DNA from: Candidatus Gastranaerophilales bacterium
GTDB lineage: Bacteria > Cyanobacteriota > Vampirovibrionia > Gastranaerophilales > Gastranaerophilaceae
Assembly: GCA_944324455.1 (NCBI GenBank)
Contig: CALUWJ010000001.1
Coordinates: forward strand, 62,001 to 126,000
DNA: 64,000 bases
Reading direction: 5' to 3'
Shown in pieces: positions 25,711 through 34,643 of the stretch (its first letter is position 1; every line of letters begins with the position of its first letter). The position numbers were made by a program, and so were the translations under genes. The notes below the pieces were generated by a model. The model ran no database searches. It worked only from the letters and a program-made list of their open reading frames with translations, and was not told the origin of the DNA.

Positions 25711-26657
25711 GCAAAATTGAAGAAATAAAATCTCCCAGAAATACATACGGAGAAACACTTGTAGCACTTGGTGAAAAAAATCCTAATATTGTTGTATTGG
25801 ATGCGGATTTATCCTGTTCAACTCAAACTTGTAAATTTGCACAAAAATTCCCTGAAAGATTTTTTAATTGCGGAATAGCAGAACAAGACATGATGGGAAC
25901 GGCAGCAGGACTTGCTTACGGCGGAAAAATAGCTTTTGCAAGTTCATTTGCAATGTTTGCAACCGCCAGATGTCTTGATCAAATCAGAAATACAATCTGC
26001 TATTCAAAATTAAATGTTAAAATTATAGCTACACATGGCGGCATTACAGTTGGTGAAGACGGTGCTTCTCATCAAGCTTTAGAAGATATTTCCTATATGC
26101 GCTCAATTCCTGATATGAAAGTTATTGTTCCTGCTGATTGTACGGAAGTAAAACAAGTTATTGAATATGCTGCCAAAACTTCAGGTCCGATGTATATAAG
26201 AATACCAAGGACCAATCTAAAAACAATATTTGACCCAAAAGAATATAAATTCAATCCTGTTGCAGGAGTTAAATTAAGAGATGGTAAAGATTTAACCATT
26301 GTTTCAAACGGTGAAACCTTGATTGAAGTTTTAAACACAGCACAAAAACTCCATGAAGTTGGAATTGAAGCAGATATTCTACACTATCCTGTTGTAAAAC
26401 CTTTTCACCATCTTGCACTTAAAGAAAGTGCAGCAAAAACAAAAAAAGTTGTAGTAGTTGAAAATCATAGTATAATTGGCGGACTTGGTTCAGCGGTATG
26501 TGAATCATTATGTCAATATATACCTACAAAAGTCTATAGAATAGGCACAAAAGACACTTTTGGTCAATCCGGAGAACAAAGACAATTAATGGAATTTTAC
26601 GGATTAACCAGCACTAAAATATACGAGAAAATAATTAAATTTATGGATGTAAGATGA
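25704..26657 (+). CDS. Transketolase, C-terminal subunit
   Basis: 317 residues with the pyrimidine-binding domain (NIVVLDADLSCSTQT, FFNCGIAEQDMMGTAAGLA with the TPP-activating Glu) and the C-terminal domain (GETLIEVLNTAQKL, VVVVENHSIIGGLGSAV). GGAGG lies 4 bases before ATG 25704. It needs the upstream subunit for activity. Its stop overlaps ftsE by 4 bases (ATGA), so translation is coupled into the division genes, an unusual pairing. Confidence 0.93.
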   Translation: MLSKIEEIKSPRNTYGETLVALGEKNPNIVVLDADLSCSTQTCKFAQKFPERFFNCGIAEQDMMGTAAGLAYGGKIAFASSFAMFATARCLDQIRNTICYSKLNVKIIATHGGITVGEDGASHQALEDISYMRSIPDMKVIVPADCTEVKQVIEYAAKTSGPMYIRIPRTNLKTIFDPKEYKFNPVAGVKLRDGKDLTIVSNGETLIEVLNTAQKLHEVGIEADILHYPVVKPFHHLALKESAAKTKKVVVVENHSIIGGLGSAVCESLCQYIPTKVYRIGTKDTFGQSGEQRQLMEFYGLTSTKIYEKIIKFMDVR

Positions 26658-27328
26658 TAGTTGTAAGAGATGTAGTTAAACAATATAAAAACAAATATGC
26701 CCTAAGAGGAATAAATTTGCATATTCAACCGGGAGAATTTGTATTTTTAGTGGGTTCATCAGGTGCAGGTAAATCAACACTGATGAAAATGTTATATCTT
26801 GAAGAACGCCCAACAAGAGGAAATGTTTATGTTGCAGGGATTGACATAGGCAATCTTTCGCCAAACAAAATTCCAAGCTTGAGAAGATGCATGGGCATTG
26901 TTTTTCAAGATTATAAACTACTTCAAAACCACACAGTGTATGATAACATAGCTTATGTTATAAGAACAATGGGTATCTCGTCTCGCGAAATAGAATCAAG
27001 AGTAATGGGGGCATTAAAAGTTGTTGGCTTAGAAGATAAATATCGCTCAAAACCTTGTGAATTATCAGGCGGCGAACAGCAAAGGGTTTCAATTGCAAGA
27101 GCAATTGTTAACGGACCTCCATTATTAATTGCAGATGAACCAACGGGAAATTTAGACCCGAAAAATTCTCTTGAAGTAATGCAAATCTTAGAACAAGTTA
27201 ATCAAAGAGGAATTACAATATTGGTTTCCACACATGATCAAGCAATGGTAAATTATTTCAGAAAAAGAGTAATAACTCTGGACCATGGGCAAATAGTTAG
27301 AGATATACAAGCAGGAACTTATGACTAG
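26654..27328 (+). CDS. ftsE: Cell-division ATP-binding protein FtsE
   Basis: 224 residues, normal FtsE length. It has Walker A GSSGAGKST near 36, the Q-loop VFQDYKLL, signature LSGGEQQRVSIARAI and Walker B LLIADEPTGNLDP. With FtsX it forms an ABC-type complex at the septum that controls peptidoglycan hydrolases during division. It overlaps the transketolase gene by 4 bases and ftsX by 8 bases. Confidence 0.93.
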   Translation: MIVVRDVVKQYKNKYALRGINLHIQPGEFVFLVGSSGAGKSTLMKMLYLEERPTRGNVYVAGIDIGNLSPNKIPSLRRCMGIVFQDYKLLQNHTVYDNIAYVIRTMGISSREIESRVMGALKVVGLEDKYRSKPCELSGGEQQRVSIARAIVNGPPLLIADEPTGNLDPKNSLEVMQILEQVNQRGITILVSTHDQAMVNYFRKRVITLDHGQIVRDIQAGTYD

Positions 27329-28235
27329 AAAAGTTAGAAATCAAAATCTAAAACAAAGAGTTAAATCTCACATTCCAAAAGACTGGATGAGTGAAATCAG
27401 AATTTCATACCGCATTATTATAGAAACAATTAAAGGCATTGCTCAAACGGGGCTTGTCAATATTGCAATTATTACAACAATTGCTGCTATATTAACTATT
27501 TTTGGCTCAATTTTCAGAGTTACTCTGGCTGTTAATTCTTTTGTTAACTCAATGGGTTCAGCTCTTGAAGTAAGCGCTTATTTATCTGAAAACGCAAATA
27601 TAAATGAAACAATTACAAAAGCCAGAGAATTAGAACATGTCAAAAAAGTAACATATATTTCAAAAGATACATCATGGGCGGAATTTAAAAAAGAAATTGA
27701 TGTTCCCGATATCAATAACCCCTTGCCTGATACTTTACATGTCAAGCTTGACAGCACAAAAAATATTAATGTTGTAATGAACAATTTAAAGAAAATTGAT
27801 GGTATTAATGATACAAGTTATGCAAAAGATTTAGTAGAAAAATTTGAAATGGTTAATGCAATTATCAATACCGCTACACTTGTATTTGTTGTTATAGTCT
27901 GCATTTTAACCATAGCTATAATTAACAACACAATTGAGCTTGTTATTCAATCAAGAAAAGAAGAAATTGAAATTATGCGCTTAATGGGTGTATCAAATTG
28001 GTATATTAAAACGCCATTAATATTACAAGGGGCGATTTATGGCTTTTTGGGTGCATTAATTGCCACAATTCCGGTTAATATCGTGCAAAAATATATCATA
28101 AAAATGCATGAATTTTTCATGATTTCAATTGACCCAATGGCACAATTTACCGTACTATTTAGTGTATTAACTCTTGGAGTTGCATTTAGTTCGATAGGAA
28201 GTTTCTTGAGTATAAAGAAACACTTACAGGTATAA
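27321..28235 (+). CDS. ftsX: Cell-division membrane protein FtsX
   Basis: 304 residues: a cytoplasmic N-terminus, a first membrane helix at about 48-70, and a periplasmic loop (about 75-175) with SAYLSENANINE and a KKVTYISKDTSWAEFKK region typical of FtsX extracellular loops. Three C-terminal helices follow, with EEIEIMRLMGVSNWYIKTPL, the FtsX coupling motif. It partners FtsE. The HDOD gene starts 5 bases after its stop. Confidence 0.92.
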   Translation: MTRKVRNQNLKQRVKSHIPKDWMSEIRISYRIIIETIKGIAQTGLVNIAIITTIAAILTIFGSIFRVTLAVNSFVNSMGSALEVSAYLSENANINETITKARELEHVKKVTYISKDTSWAEFKKEIDVPDINNPLPDTLHVKLDSTKNINVVMNNLKKIDGINDTSYAKDLVEKFEMVNAIINTATLVFVVIVCILTIAIINNTIELVIQSRKEEIEIMRLMGVSNWYIKTPLILQGAIYGFLGALIATIPVNIVQKYIIKMHEFFMISIDPMAQFTVLFSVLTLGVAFSSIGSFLSIKKHLQV

Positions 28236-28239
28236 AATT

Positions 28240-29070
28240 ATGATGAACAATAACCCTAATAAACTTGATCCGCAACAATTGGCAGCCGAATTCAAAGAAA
28301 TTCCCCCTATGCCAAACGTTATGATAAAAGCACTAAACATTATAAAAAACCCTGCAACCGGTATAGCAGAGCTCGCAAAAATCATGCAAGTCGATCAAGC
28401 TATTTCAACAAAAACACTTAGTCTTGTTAATTCAGCTTTTTATGGCTTCAGACAACAAATCACATCAATCAATAAAGCTTTAGTTGTTTTAGGTATGATG
28501 AAAGCCAAAAACATAATCATGAGTTTAGCTCTTAAACAAATGATGACAGCACAGGGCAGCCGCGAATTATGGGAGCATTCTATTAAATGTGCTGTTGCAG
28601 CTGAAATTTTAGCAAAAGAATACAAAGTAATTAATCCTGATGATGCTTTTGTTATTGCATTTTTACACGACATTGGAAAAATACTTTTAAATTCAAAAAA
28701 TCCTCTTAAATATTCAAAAGTGAGATACTTAGCATCTCAAGGTAATGTGGATTTAGTTGAAGTTGAAGATATGCAGTTTGGAACAAATCACTGCGTACTG
28801 GGTGCTTTGATATCTAAAAAATGGCAATTGCCCGTTATTTTAACAAATTGCATAAGATACCATCATGACCCCTTGCAAAGTTCACTTCCAACAGTTTGCG
28901 GAATCATATATTGCGCTGATAGATTAGTTCAAAACACAATACCTACACCTCTTTTAGATCCTAAAATTATGAACAAGATGGATTTTTCAATTAATGACCC
29001 TGTTGCACTAAGAGAAACAATCTTAGCTAAAGCAACAATTTTCCTAAAAGAAATGTCTTCTCCAAATTAA
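28240..29070 (+). CDS. HDOD-domain signalling protein
   Basis: 276 residues. Nearly the whole length is an HDOD domain: FKEIPPMPNVMIKALNIIKN, ELAKIMQVDQAISTKTLSLVNSAFYG, SINKALVVLGMMKAKNI, FLHDIGKILLNSK and CIRYHHDP. HDOD domains are HD-like folds without full phosphodiesterase activity, used in regulatory scaffolds. Here the HD pair (His-Asp in FLHDIGK) is kept, so some catalytic ability cannot be ruled out. It is last in the WecG/TagA-tkt-ftsEX cluster and shares TTAA with the convergent phosphohexomutase stop. Confidence 0.88.
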   Translation: MMNNNPNKLDPQQLAAEFKEIPPMPNVMIKALNIIKNPATGIAELAKIMQVDQAISTKTLSLVNSAFYGFRQQITSINKALVVLGMMKAKNIIMSLALKQMMTAQGSRELWEHSIKCAVAAEILAKEYKVINPDDAFVIAFLHDIGKILLNSKNPLKYSKVRYLASQGNVDLVEVEDMQFGTNHCVLGALISKKWQLPVILTNCIRYHHDPLQSSLPTVCGIIYCADRLVQNTIPTPLLDPKIMNKMDFSINDPVALRETILAKATIFLKEMSSPN

Positions 29071-30440
29071 ATATTTTCATTAATGAATTTTTTAATTTCA
29101 TCAATATAAGATAATTTATCGGATTCTATATAAAATCTTAAAAGCGGTTCTGTTCCGCTCTTTCTAATCAAAAGAGAGGTTAAACCGTCATTTAAAAATA
29201 ACTTTATACCATCCAATTCTAATTTTTCTTTAATGTCAAAAGAGGCGATTTTATCAAAATGTTTAAATTTTTCTTGAATTTCTAAAACTTTTTTATCATC
29301 ATTCAATTTTACATCAACTCTATCAGTATAAAATTTTGAGCCGATAAATTCATTTATCTCATCAACCAGTTGATTTAGAGTCTTGTTTTCTTTTGCAAGC
29401 ATTTCAATAATTAATAAATTAGCAAATAATCCGTCTTTTTCAGGGATATGTTCACCAACAGATAAACCGCCTGAGTCTTCTCCTGCTAAAATTGTTTCAT
29501 TATTTCTCATTTTCTCGGATAGCCATTTAAAACCAACAGGAGTTGTTATGGTTTTAACATTTAATTTTTTTGCAGTAGCTTCAACAGCATTTGATACACC
29601 AACTGTTTTTATCATTGCACCCTTTTTACCTTTTGAAACAAGATATTTTAAAAGCATAGCAAGAATAATATTAGGGCTGATATAATTTCCTTTTTCATCA
29701 ATTACACCATATCTATCGGCATCGCCATCATTTGCAACAACTATATAACCATCTTTTTTATGCTTCATAAATTTTTCTTTCGGCTCAGGCAATCCACCGC
29801 CAAAATCTGAAGAATGAAACATATTAAAACTTTCATATTTTATATTGTGTTTATCTAAAATTTTATCAAAATAACCGATTGAAGCACTATATAAACCATC
29901 ATAAATTATCTTAGGCTGATTTTTTTTGATAACATCAAAATCAATAATACTTTCAAGATGTTTAAAATAATTTTCTTCTAAATTTGTTTCAATTATTTCT
30001 CCTTCTTGTTTTAATTCAATTTCTTTATCTAAATATTTTAAAATTTCATCAGTTATTTCTTTTGTTGCAGGTCCGGCATAATCAGGAATAAATTTAATTC
30101 CTTGATATTCTTTTGGATTATGCGAAGCAGTAAACATTATTGCACCGATTGAATTTGGATAATATTTAGCGCAATAAGCTACAATGGGAGTTGGGACAAC
30201 TTTTTTAGATAAAATTACCCTAAAACCATATTTTTTTAATAATTCAGCACTAAAACAAGCAAAATCTCTTGCCATGAATCTTGGATCATAACCAACTATA
30301 ATAGTATTTTTATTTGTCTTTAGATTTTTAATATATAAACTTATCGCTTTTATAATTCTTTCCACTGTTTCATAAGTGAAATCACGGGCAATTATTCCCC
30401 TAAAACCATCTGTGCCGAATTTAATAATTGTTTTTTGCAT
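29067..30440 (-). CDS. Phosphoglucomutase/phosphomannomutase family protein
   Basis: 457 residues from ATG 30440, chosen for an AGGAGA site; an extension to 30461 lacks one. The four domains of alpha-D-phosphohexomutases are present: IKFGTDGFRGII, active-site Ser loop MFTASHNPKEYQG, metal loop VANDGDADRYG, sugar loop AGEDSGGLSV, phosphate loop RKSGTEPLLRFY. It interconverts hexose 1- and 6-phosphates; glucose versus mannose preference is not clear. It could link to ManC (GDP-mannose) or glycogen metabolism in this window. Confidence 0.92.
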   Translation of the reverse strand: MQKTIIKFGTDGFRGIIARDFTYETVERIIKAISLYIKNLKTNKNTIIVGYDPRFMARDFACFSAELLKKYGFRVILSKKVVPTPIVAYCAKYYPNSIGAIMFTASHNPKEYQGIKFIPDYAGPATKEITDEILKYLDKEIELKQEGEIIETNLEENYFKHLESIIDFDVIKKNQPKIIYDGLYSASIGYFDKILDKHNIKYESFNMFHSSDFGGGLPEPKEKFMKHKKDGYIVVANDGDADRYGVIDEKGNYISPNIILAMLLKYLVSKGKKGAMIKTVGVSNAVEATAKKLNVKTITTPVGFKWLSEKMRNNETILAGEDSGGLSVGEHIPEKDGLFANLLIIEMLAKENKTLNQLVDEINEFIGSKFYTDRVDVKLNDDKKVLEIQEKFKHFDKIASFDIKEKLELDGIKLFLNDGLTSLLIRKSGTEPLLRFYIESDKLSYIDEIKKFINENI

Positions 30441-30484
30441 AATTTCTCCTATGAAAATCATTATAGCTTAAAAATTAAAAGTTT

Positions 30485-30513
30485 TTGTTCAAAAATTATT
30501 TTTGTAATACAAT
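30485..30513 (+). promoter_or_regulatory. Promoter of the BadF-type activase gene; nearly leaderless
   Basis: TTGTTC (30485-30490), a 17-base spacer, then TACAAT (30508-30513). The predicted start is near 30520, three bases before ATG 30523. No ribosome site. Confidence 0.55.
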
Positions 30514-30522
30514 GGATTTGTT

Positions 30523-31533
30523 ATGATGAAAGTTTATTTAGGAATTGATGTAGGTTCCGTTACTACAAAAATCGCATTAGTTGATGAAAACGGTAAACAC
30601 GTAGATAGTTATATGACACGCACTGCAGGTCAACCTGTAATAGCGGTTCAAAAATGTCTTGATAATTTATTATCACAAGCTCAAGGTAGAGAATATGAAG
30701 TTTGCGCAGTAGGTACAACAGGCTCAGGCAGGAATTTAGCCGGAGCTTTAGTGGGTGCTGATGTAATTAAAAATGAAATAACAGCACATGCTGTTGCTGC
30801 AAGCTCAGCCATTCCAAACGTACAAACAATTCTTGAAATTGGCGGACAAGATTCAAAAATTATTATCTTAAGAGACGGTATAGTAACCGATTTTGCAATG
30901 AATACAGTTTGTGCAGCCGGCACAGGAAGCTTTCTGGACCACCAAGCACAAAGACTAAATGTTGATATCAAGGATTTTGGCGATATTGCACTTAAATCTA
31001 AATCACCTGCAAGAATTGCAGGACGTTGCGGAGTATTTGCCGAATCCGATTTAATTCACAAACAGCAATTAGGCTATGCTGTTGAAGATTTGTTATATGG
31101 TTTATGTCAGGCTTTAGTTAGAAACTATATTTCTAATCTTGCACTTGGCAAAGACTTATTGCCTTGTATATCTTTCCAAGGCGGTGTTGCAACAAATAAA
31201 GGCATGGTTAAAGCTTTTGAAGAAGCATTGGGTCATGAAATCATAGTTCCGCAAAACCATCAAACTATGGGCGCAATAGGAGCGGCCATGCTTGCTATGG
31301 AACATCATCAATTTACAAACCAAAAAACAAAATTCAAAGGTTGGACAATAAAAGACCTTGAATTCCATTCTATAACTTGTTCTTGTACAGGATGTTCAAA
31401 TAATTGCGAAGTTATTACCATTTTAGAAGGCAAAGAGCAGCAAAATAGAGAAGAAATCAAAAAGATTTCAGACATCAAAGGCAATATCATTGCTCGTTGG
31501 GGCGGCACTTGCGGCAGATGGGATATTAATTAA
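30523..31533 (+). CDS. BadF/BadG/HgdC-type CoA-dehydratase activase (ATPase)
   Basis: 336 residues with an actin/hexokinase-type ATPase fold: LGIDVGSVTTKIALVD, GTTGSGRNLAGALVGADV, EIGGQDSKIIILRDGIV, then CAAGTGSFLDHQAQRL and RCGVFAESDLIHKQ. The Cys in the last two hold the intersubunit 4Fe-4S cluster in HgdC. These proteins inject an electron, driven by ATP, into 2-hydroxyacyl-CoA dehydratases or benzoyl-CoA reductases. The extra C-terminal tail has CSCTGCSNNCEV and CGRW, as in longer family members. No dehydratase genes are nearby, so its client is unknown. Confidence 0.85.
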   Translation: MMKVYLGIDVGSVTTKIALVDENGKHVDSYMTRTAGQPVIAVQKCLDNLLSQAQGREYEVCAVGTTGSGRNLAGALVGADVIKNEITAHAVAASSAIPNVQTILEIGGQDSKIIILRDGIVTDFAMNTVCAAGTGSFLDHQAQRLNVDIKDFGDIALKSKSPARIAGRCGVFAESDLIHKQQLGYAVEDLLYGLCQALVRNYISNLALGKDLLPCISFQGGVATNKGMVKAFEEALGHEIIVPQNHQTMGAIGAAMLAMEHHQFTNQKTKFKGWTIKDLEFHSITCSCTGCSNNCEVITILEGKEQQNREEIKKISDIKGNIIARWGGTCGRWDIN

Positions 31534-31534
31534 C

Positions 31535-32323
31535 CTAACCTATCTTTATTGTTCTTATTGAAGATAACAAAAATTTAGTATATTCATCTAAAGGATTATC
31601 AAAGAGTTGTTGAGTTTCTCTGAACTCAACAATTTCGCCTTTGTTCATAACAGCAATTTTATCGCTTAAATATCTTACAAGATTTAAATCATGCGAGATA
31701 AATAAAATAGTTAAATTCAATTTTTTTCTCAAATCAATTAAAAGATTAACAATGGAAGCACAAATGCTAACATCAAGCGCACTAACAGGCTCATCCGCCA
31801 CAATGAACTTAGGTTTTAAAATTAAAGCTCTTGCAATTGCAATTCTTTGCCTTTGCCCTCCCGAAAATTCATGAGGATATTTTTCTAAATCCGCTTTTGA
31901 AATTCCTACAAGCTCAATTATTTCATCTATTCTTTCTTTTTTATTTTTTTCTTTGTGGATAATTAAAGGTTCTAAAAGCGTGTCTTTTATTTTCATCTTA
32001 GGATTTAAGCTTGAATAGGGATTTTGAAAAATCATTTGAATTTTTTTTCTATATTCAAAAGTTTCTTTTTTATCTAATTTTAAAATATTTTGATTTTCAA
32101 AATAAATTTCACCTTTTTCAGGAGTAATCAATTTTAAAATACAATTTGCTAAAGTTGATTTGCCGCACCCTGATTCGCCAACCAAAGAAACAATCTCGCC
32201 TTTTTTTATATCCAGATTTATATTTTTTAAAACAAGCGCAGAGTCCTTTTTGGGGCTCAAAAAGGACTCCTCAATTTTATATGTTTTTTCTAAATTTTTA
32301 ATTGAAATTAAAGTATCGTTCAT
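31535..32323 (-). CDS. OppF/DppF-type ABC transporter ATPase, orphan
   Basis: 262 residues. It has Walker A GESGCGKST, IFQNPYSSLNPKMK (typical of oligopeptide-importer ATPases), signature FSGGQRQRIAIARAL and Walker B FIVADEPVSALDVS. It is related to OppF/DppF, which energise peptide or nickel uptake, but no permease, OppD or binding protein is adjacent. The start at 32323 has no ribosome site; a TATAAT inside the end of the sigma-factor gene ends six bases upstream, so it probably has its own leaderless promoter. Confidence 0.85.
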   Translation of the reverse strand: MNDTLISIKNLEKTYKIEESFLSPKKDSALVLKNINLDIKKGEIVSLVGESGCGKSTLANCILKLITPEKGEIYFENQNILKLDKKETFEYRKKIQMIFQNPYSSLNPKMKIKDTLLEPLIIHKEKNKKERIDEIIELVGISKADLEKYPHEFSGGQRQRIAIARALILKPKFIVADEPVSALDVSICASIVNLLIDLRKKLNLTILFISHDLNLVRYLSDKIAVMNKGEIVEFRETQQLFDNPLDEYTKFLLSSIRTIKIG

Positions 32324-32329
32324 TATTTA

Positions 32330-32335
32330 ATTATA
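32330..32335 (-). promoter_or_regulatory. -10 element of the OppF-like gene; predicts a leaderless mRNA
   Basis: Minus-strand TATAAT at 32330-32335, overlapping the sigma-factor stop codon, ends six bases before ATG 32323. No ribosome site and no good -35 seen. Confidence 0.5.
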
Positions 32336-33251
32336 CCAGATATTCTTTAAGATATTGCGTTTCTTCAGATTTTCTTAATTTTTTCAAACTCTCCATTTCA
32401 ATTTGTCTTATTCTTTCTTTTGAAAAACCTAAAATATTCCCCAACTCCTCCAGTGTCCTTACTTTTCTGTTGTCGATACCAAACCTGTTTAAGATAATAA
32501 ATCTTTCTCTGTTATTTAATAAATCCAGTGCACAATTGATATCTTTTTTAAAATCAATTTTTTCAATTCTCTGATTTGGTGCATTTTCAACGGTGTCCGC
32601 TATATAATCCTCTAAAGATAAATCTTGAGCAACTGGTGTATCAAAACTAATCGGTTCTTTAATTATTGATTCTTTTGTTATTTTTATTTTTTTTACTGTT
32701 GTTTTTAAATATTGTGCAAGTTCTTCATCAGTAGGTTCTCTACCTAAATCAACGCTTAATTTTATCATTGCCTTTTTAAGATTTCTGATTTTATCACCCA
32801 TATGAACAGGTATCCTAATCGAACGAGAGCTGTTTGCAATGGCTCTTATTATGGTTTGTTTTATCCACCAAGTTGCATAGGTTGAAAATTTAAATCCTTT
32901 TTTATAGTCAAATCTGCTTGCAGCTTTAATTAAACCCAAAGAACCCTCTTGCACTAAATCCATAAACAAAATTCCCTGTCCTGTGTATTTTTTTGCTATT
33001 GATATAACCAATCTTAAATTTGCCTGAATTAACTTCTTTTGAGCAATCAGGGCTTCTTTTTTTGTTCCCTCCTTTATTTTTCTTCCGATTTCTTTTTCAT
33101 CATCTCTACTCAAAAGCTTAATCCTGCTTATATCTTTTAAATACATTTGAAGAACTTCATCTTTATTTGCTATTACATTAAACGTTTTTATTTCATCTTG
33201 TTCTTCTTTTTCATTAACATCCATAAACTCATAATTATACTCAGCATTCAT
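32331..33251 (-). CDS. Sigma-70 family RNA polymerase sigma factor (RpoD/group 2 type)
   Basis: 306 residues. A short acidic N-terminus without region 1.1 precedes region 1.2 ([20 protein letters not shown]). Region 2 is [37 protein letters not shown] and [17 protein letters not shown], with RSIRIPVHM. Region 4 is [16 protein letters not shown] and [19 protein letters not shown]. The full set of core- and promoter-contacting residues is kept. Its small size and lack of region 1.1 suit a group 2 (alternative, stationary/stress) sigma as in cyanobacteria, but it could be the main sigma of a reduced genome. GGAG lies about 7 bases before ATG 33251. Confidence 0.9.
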   Translation of the reverse strand: MNAEYNYEFMDVNEKEEQDEIKTFNVIANKDEVLQMYLKDISRIKLLSRDDEKEIGRKIKEGTKKEALIAQKKLIQANLRLVISIAKKYTGQGILFMDLVQEGSLGLIKAASRFDYKKGFKFSTYATWWIKQTIIRAIANSSRSIRIPVHMGDKIRNLKKAMIKLSVDLGREPTDEELAQYLKTTVKKIKITKESIIKEPISFDTPVAQDLSLEDYIADTVENAPNQRIEKIDFKKDINCALDLLNNRERFIILNRFGIDNRKVRTLEELGNILGFSKERIRQIEMESLKKLRKSEETQYLKEYLV

Positions 33252-33407
33252 CCTACAACTCCATCAACTGTCCTCATTTCTTTTGACGAATGTTTTAAAA
33301 GATTGTTTCATTATGTTAATTTTTGTAAATCTGTACTATAAATTTAGCAAAATTTTTTAGGGTTTATTTTTTTTGATGTTAATATTGTTAAGGAAATGGT
33401 TTTTAAT

Positions 33408-34583
33408 ATGATTACACCTATTAGATTTTCGGCAAATTACGCAAAAGGCGATGAGGAAGTTTTAGAAATACCTTCATGGGTAAATGAGCCATATAGACTA
33501 AAAAGACAACAAAAACTTCAAAGACAACCTGTTGAAGATGTTTATGTAAAAACATATCCAAACAAAAAATCAACAAGACGTAACGACGCTTATTATGCAA
33601 AAAGAAATGAGCTTGCCATAAAACAATTAGCTGCCATCGGTATTGCAACCATGGCAATGATAGGTGCAGTTATAATCCCCACAGCAGTAAAATCAGGAGA
33701 CAAAAAAGAAGAAACTTCTTCATCAAATATAATTTCAGAAGCTTACAACGAAAGCTTTGAACCCGTAGAAGAATATTTAGCAAAAGCTCCTGAAGTTCCT
33801 GAACCTGCCGTTGAAGTTATGCCAATAGAATCAATCAAAGATGAAATTTCCAAGGTTGAAGAACCATCAGAAGGAACCATTGAAAGTTCAGAAATGATTG
33901 ATGAAATATCTGAAAATTATAAAACCTCAGATGAAACAGAAACAATAGAATCAAGCGAGACAACAGCTTCAGAACTTGAAGAATCGTCACAAGAAACTAT
34001 TGAAAGTTCAGAAATGATTGATGAAACATCCGATGAAATCGATAGTGAAATAAATAACCAAACCTACAATATACCTGATTTTGAGATTAATTTATCACAA
34101 GAACAAGCAAACTCTCTTGAAGCATTTTTAGACAATTGGAACAATAATAGAGATATTTATGAACAAACCTCGCAATTAACAAATGTTCCTGCGGAATTGA
34201 TTGCAGCAATTCATTGGCGTGAAAGCACGGGCGATTTTGGCGCATGCCTGCACAATGGAGCTGATATAGGTAACACAATAGATACACACGAAGGCCCAAA
34301 AGTATTTTACTCTTGGCAAGATTCAGCTATTGACGCCTTAACTAATTACGGCGGAAATCCTGATGATATTATAGAAAACGATTTTCAATCATATTGCGAT
34401 TACGCAGAACACTATAACGGAATGGGGTATAGCTTATATCAAAATATGAACAGTCCTTATGTATGGGCAGGCACTGATAAATACACAAGTGGAAAATATG
34501 TTCAAGACGGACACTTTGACCCAAACGCAAAAGATAAACAAATTGGCGTTGCCGTTATGCTTAAAGCATTACTTGATGCATAA
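33408..34583 (+). CDS. Membrane-anchored lysozyme-like protein with a Glu/Ser-rich linker
   Basis: 391 residues from ATG 33408; ATG 33396 is only 1 base from the AAGGA and is unlikely. It opens MITPIRFSANYAKGD, a basic cytoplasmic stretch, one membrane helix at about 70-92 (AAIGIATMAMIGAVIIPTAV), then a 130-residue acidic linker with a repeated TIESSEMIDE unit. The C-terminal domain resembles lysozyme/lytic transglycosylase folds: VPAELIAAIHWRESTGDFG with the likely catalytic Glu, HNGADIG, AEHYNGMGY, YVWAGTDKYTSGKYVQDGHF. It would face the periplasm and cut or bind peptidoglycan (inference). It is divergent from the sigma factor. Confidence 0.7.
   Translation: MITPIRFSANYAKGDEEVLEIPSWVNEPYRLKRQQKLQRQPVEDVYVKTYPNKKSTRRNDAYYAKRNELAIKQLAAIGIATMAMIGAVIIPTAVKSGDKKEETSSSNIISEAYNESFEPVEEYLAKAPEVPEPAVEVMPIESIKDEISKVEEPSEGTIESSEMIDEISENYKTSDETETIESSETTASELEESSQETIESSEMIDETSDEIDSEINNQTYNIPDFEINLSQEQANSLEAFLDNWNNNRDIYEQTSQLTNVPAELIAAIHWRESTGDFGACLHNGADIGNTIDTHEGPKVFYSWQDSAIDALTNYGGNPDDIIENDFQSYCDYAEHYNGMGYSLYQNMNSPYVWAGTDKYTSGKYVQDGHFDPNAKDKQIGVAVMLKALLDA
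33879..34026 (+). repeat. Repeated linker unit inside the lysozyme-like gene
   Basis: A 28-base segment encoding IESSEMIDE occurs exactly at 33879-33906 and 33999-34026 (120-base offset). A partial copy, IESSETTAS, lies between them. It points to internal duplication of the acidic linker. Confidence 0.8.
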
Positions 34584-34628
34584 TTAATTTATATTTTTTT
34601 ACAATTATATTTCTTTTTTATAAATTAA

Positions 34629-34637
34629 TGATATAAT
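34629..34637 (+). promoter_or_regulatory. Extended -10 promoter of rimP-nusA
   Basis: TGATATAAT, with TATAAT at 34632-34637, predicting a start near 34644 and a leader of about 85 bases before rimP. No good -35, as is normal for extended -10 promoters. Confidence 0.55.
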
Positions 34638-34643
34638 TAAACT

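Noticed and set aside
28240-29070. HD-GYP cyclic-di-GMP phosphodiesterase
   Set aside because: The layout matches HDOD and the GYP motif is absent.
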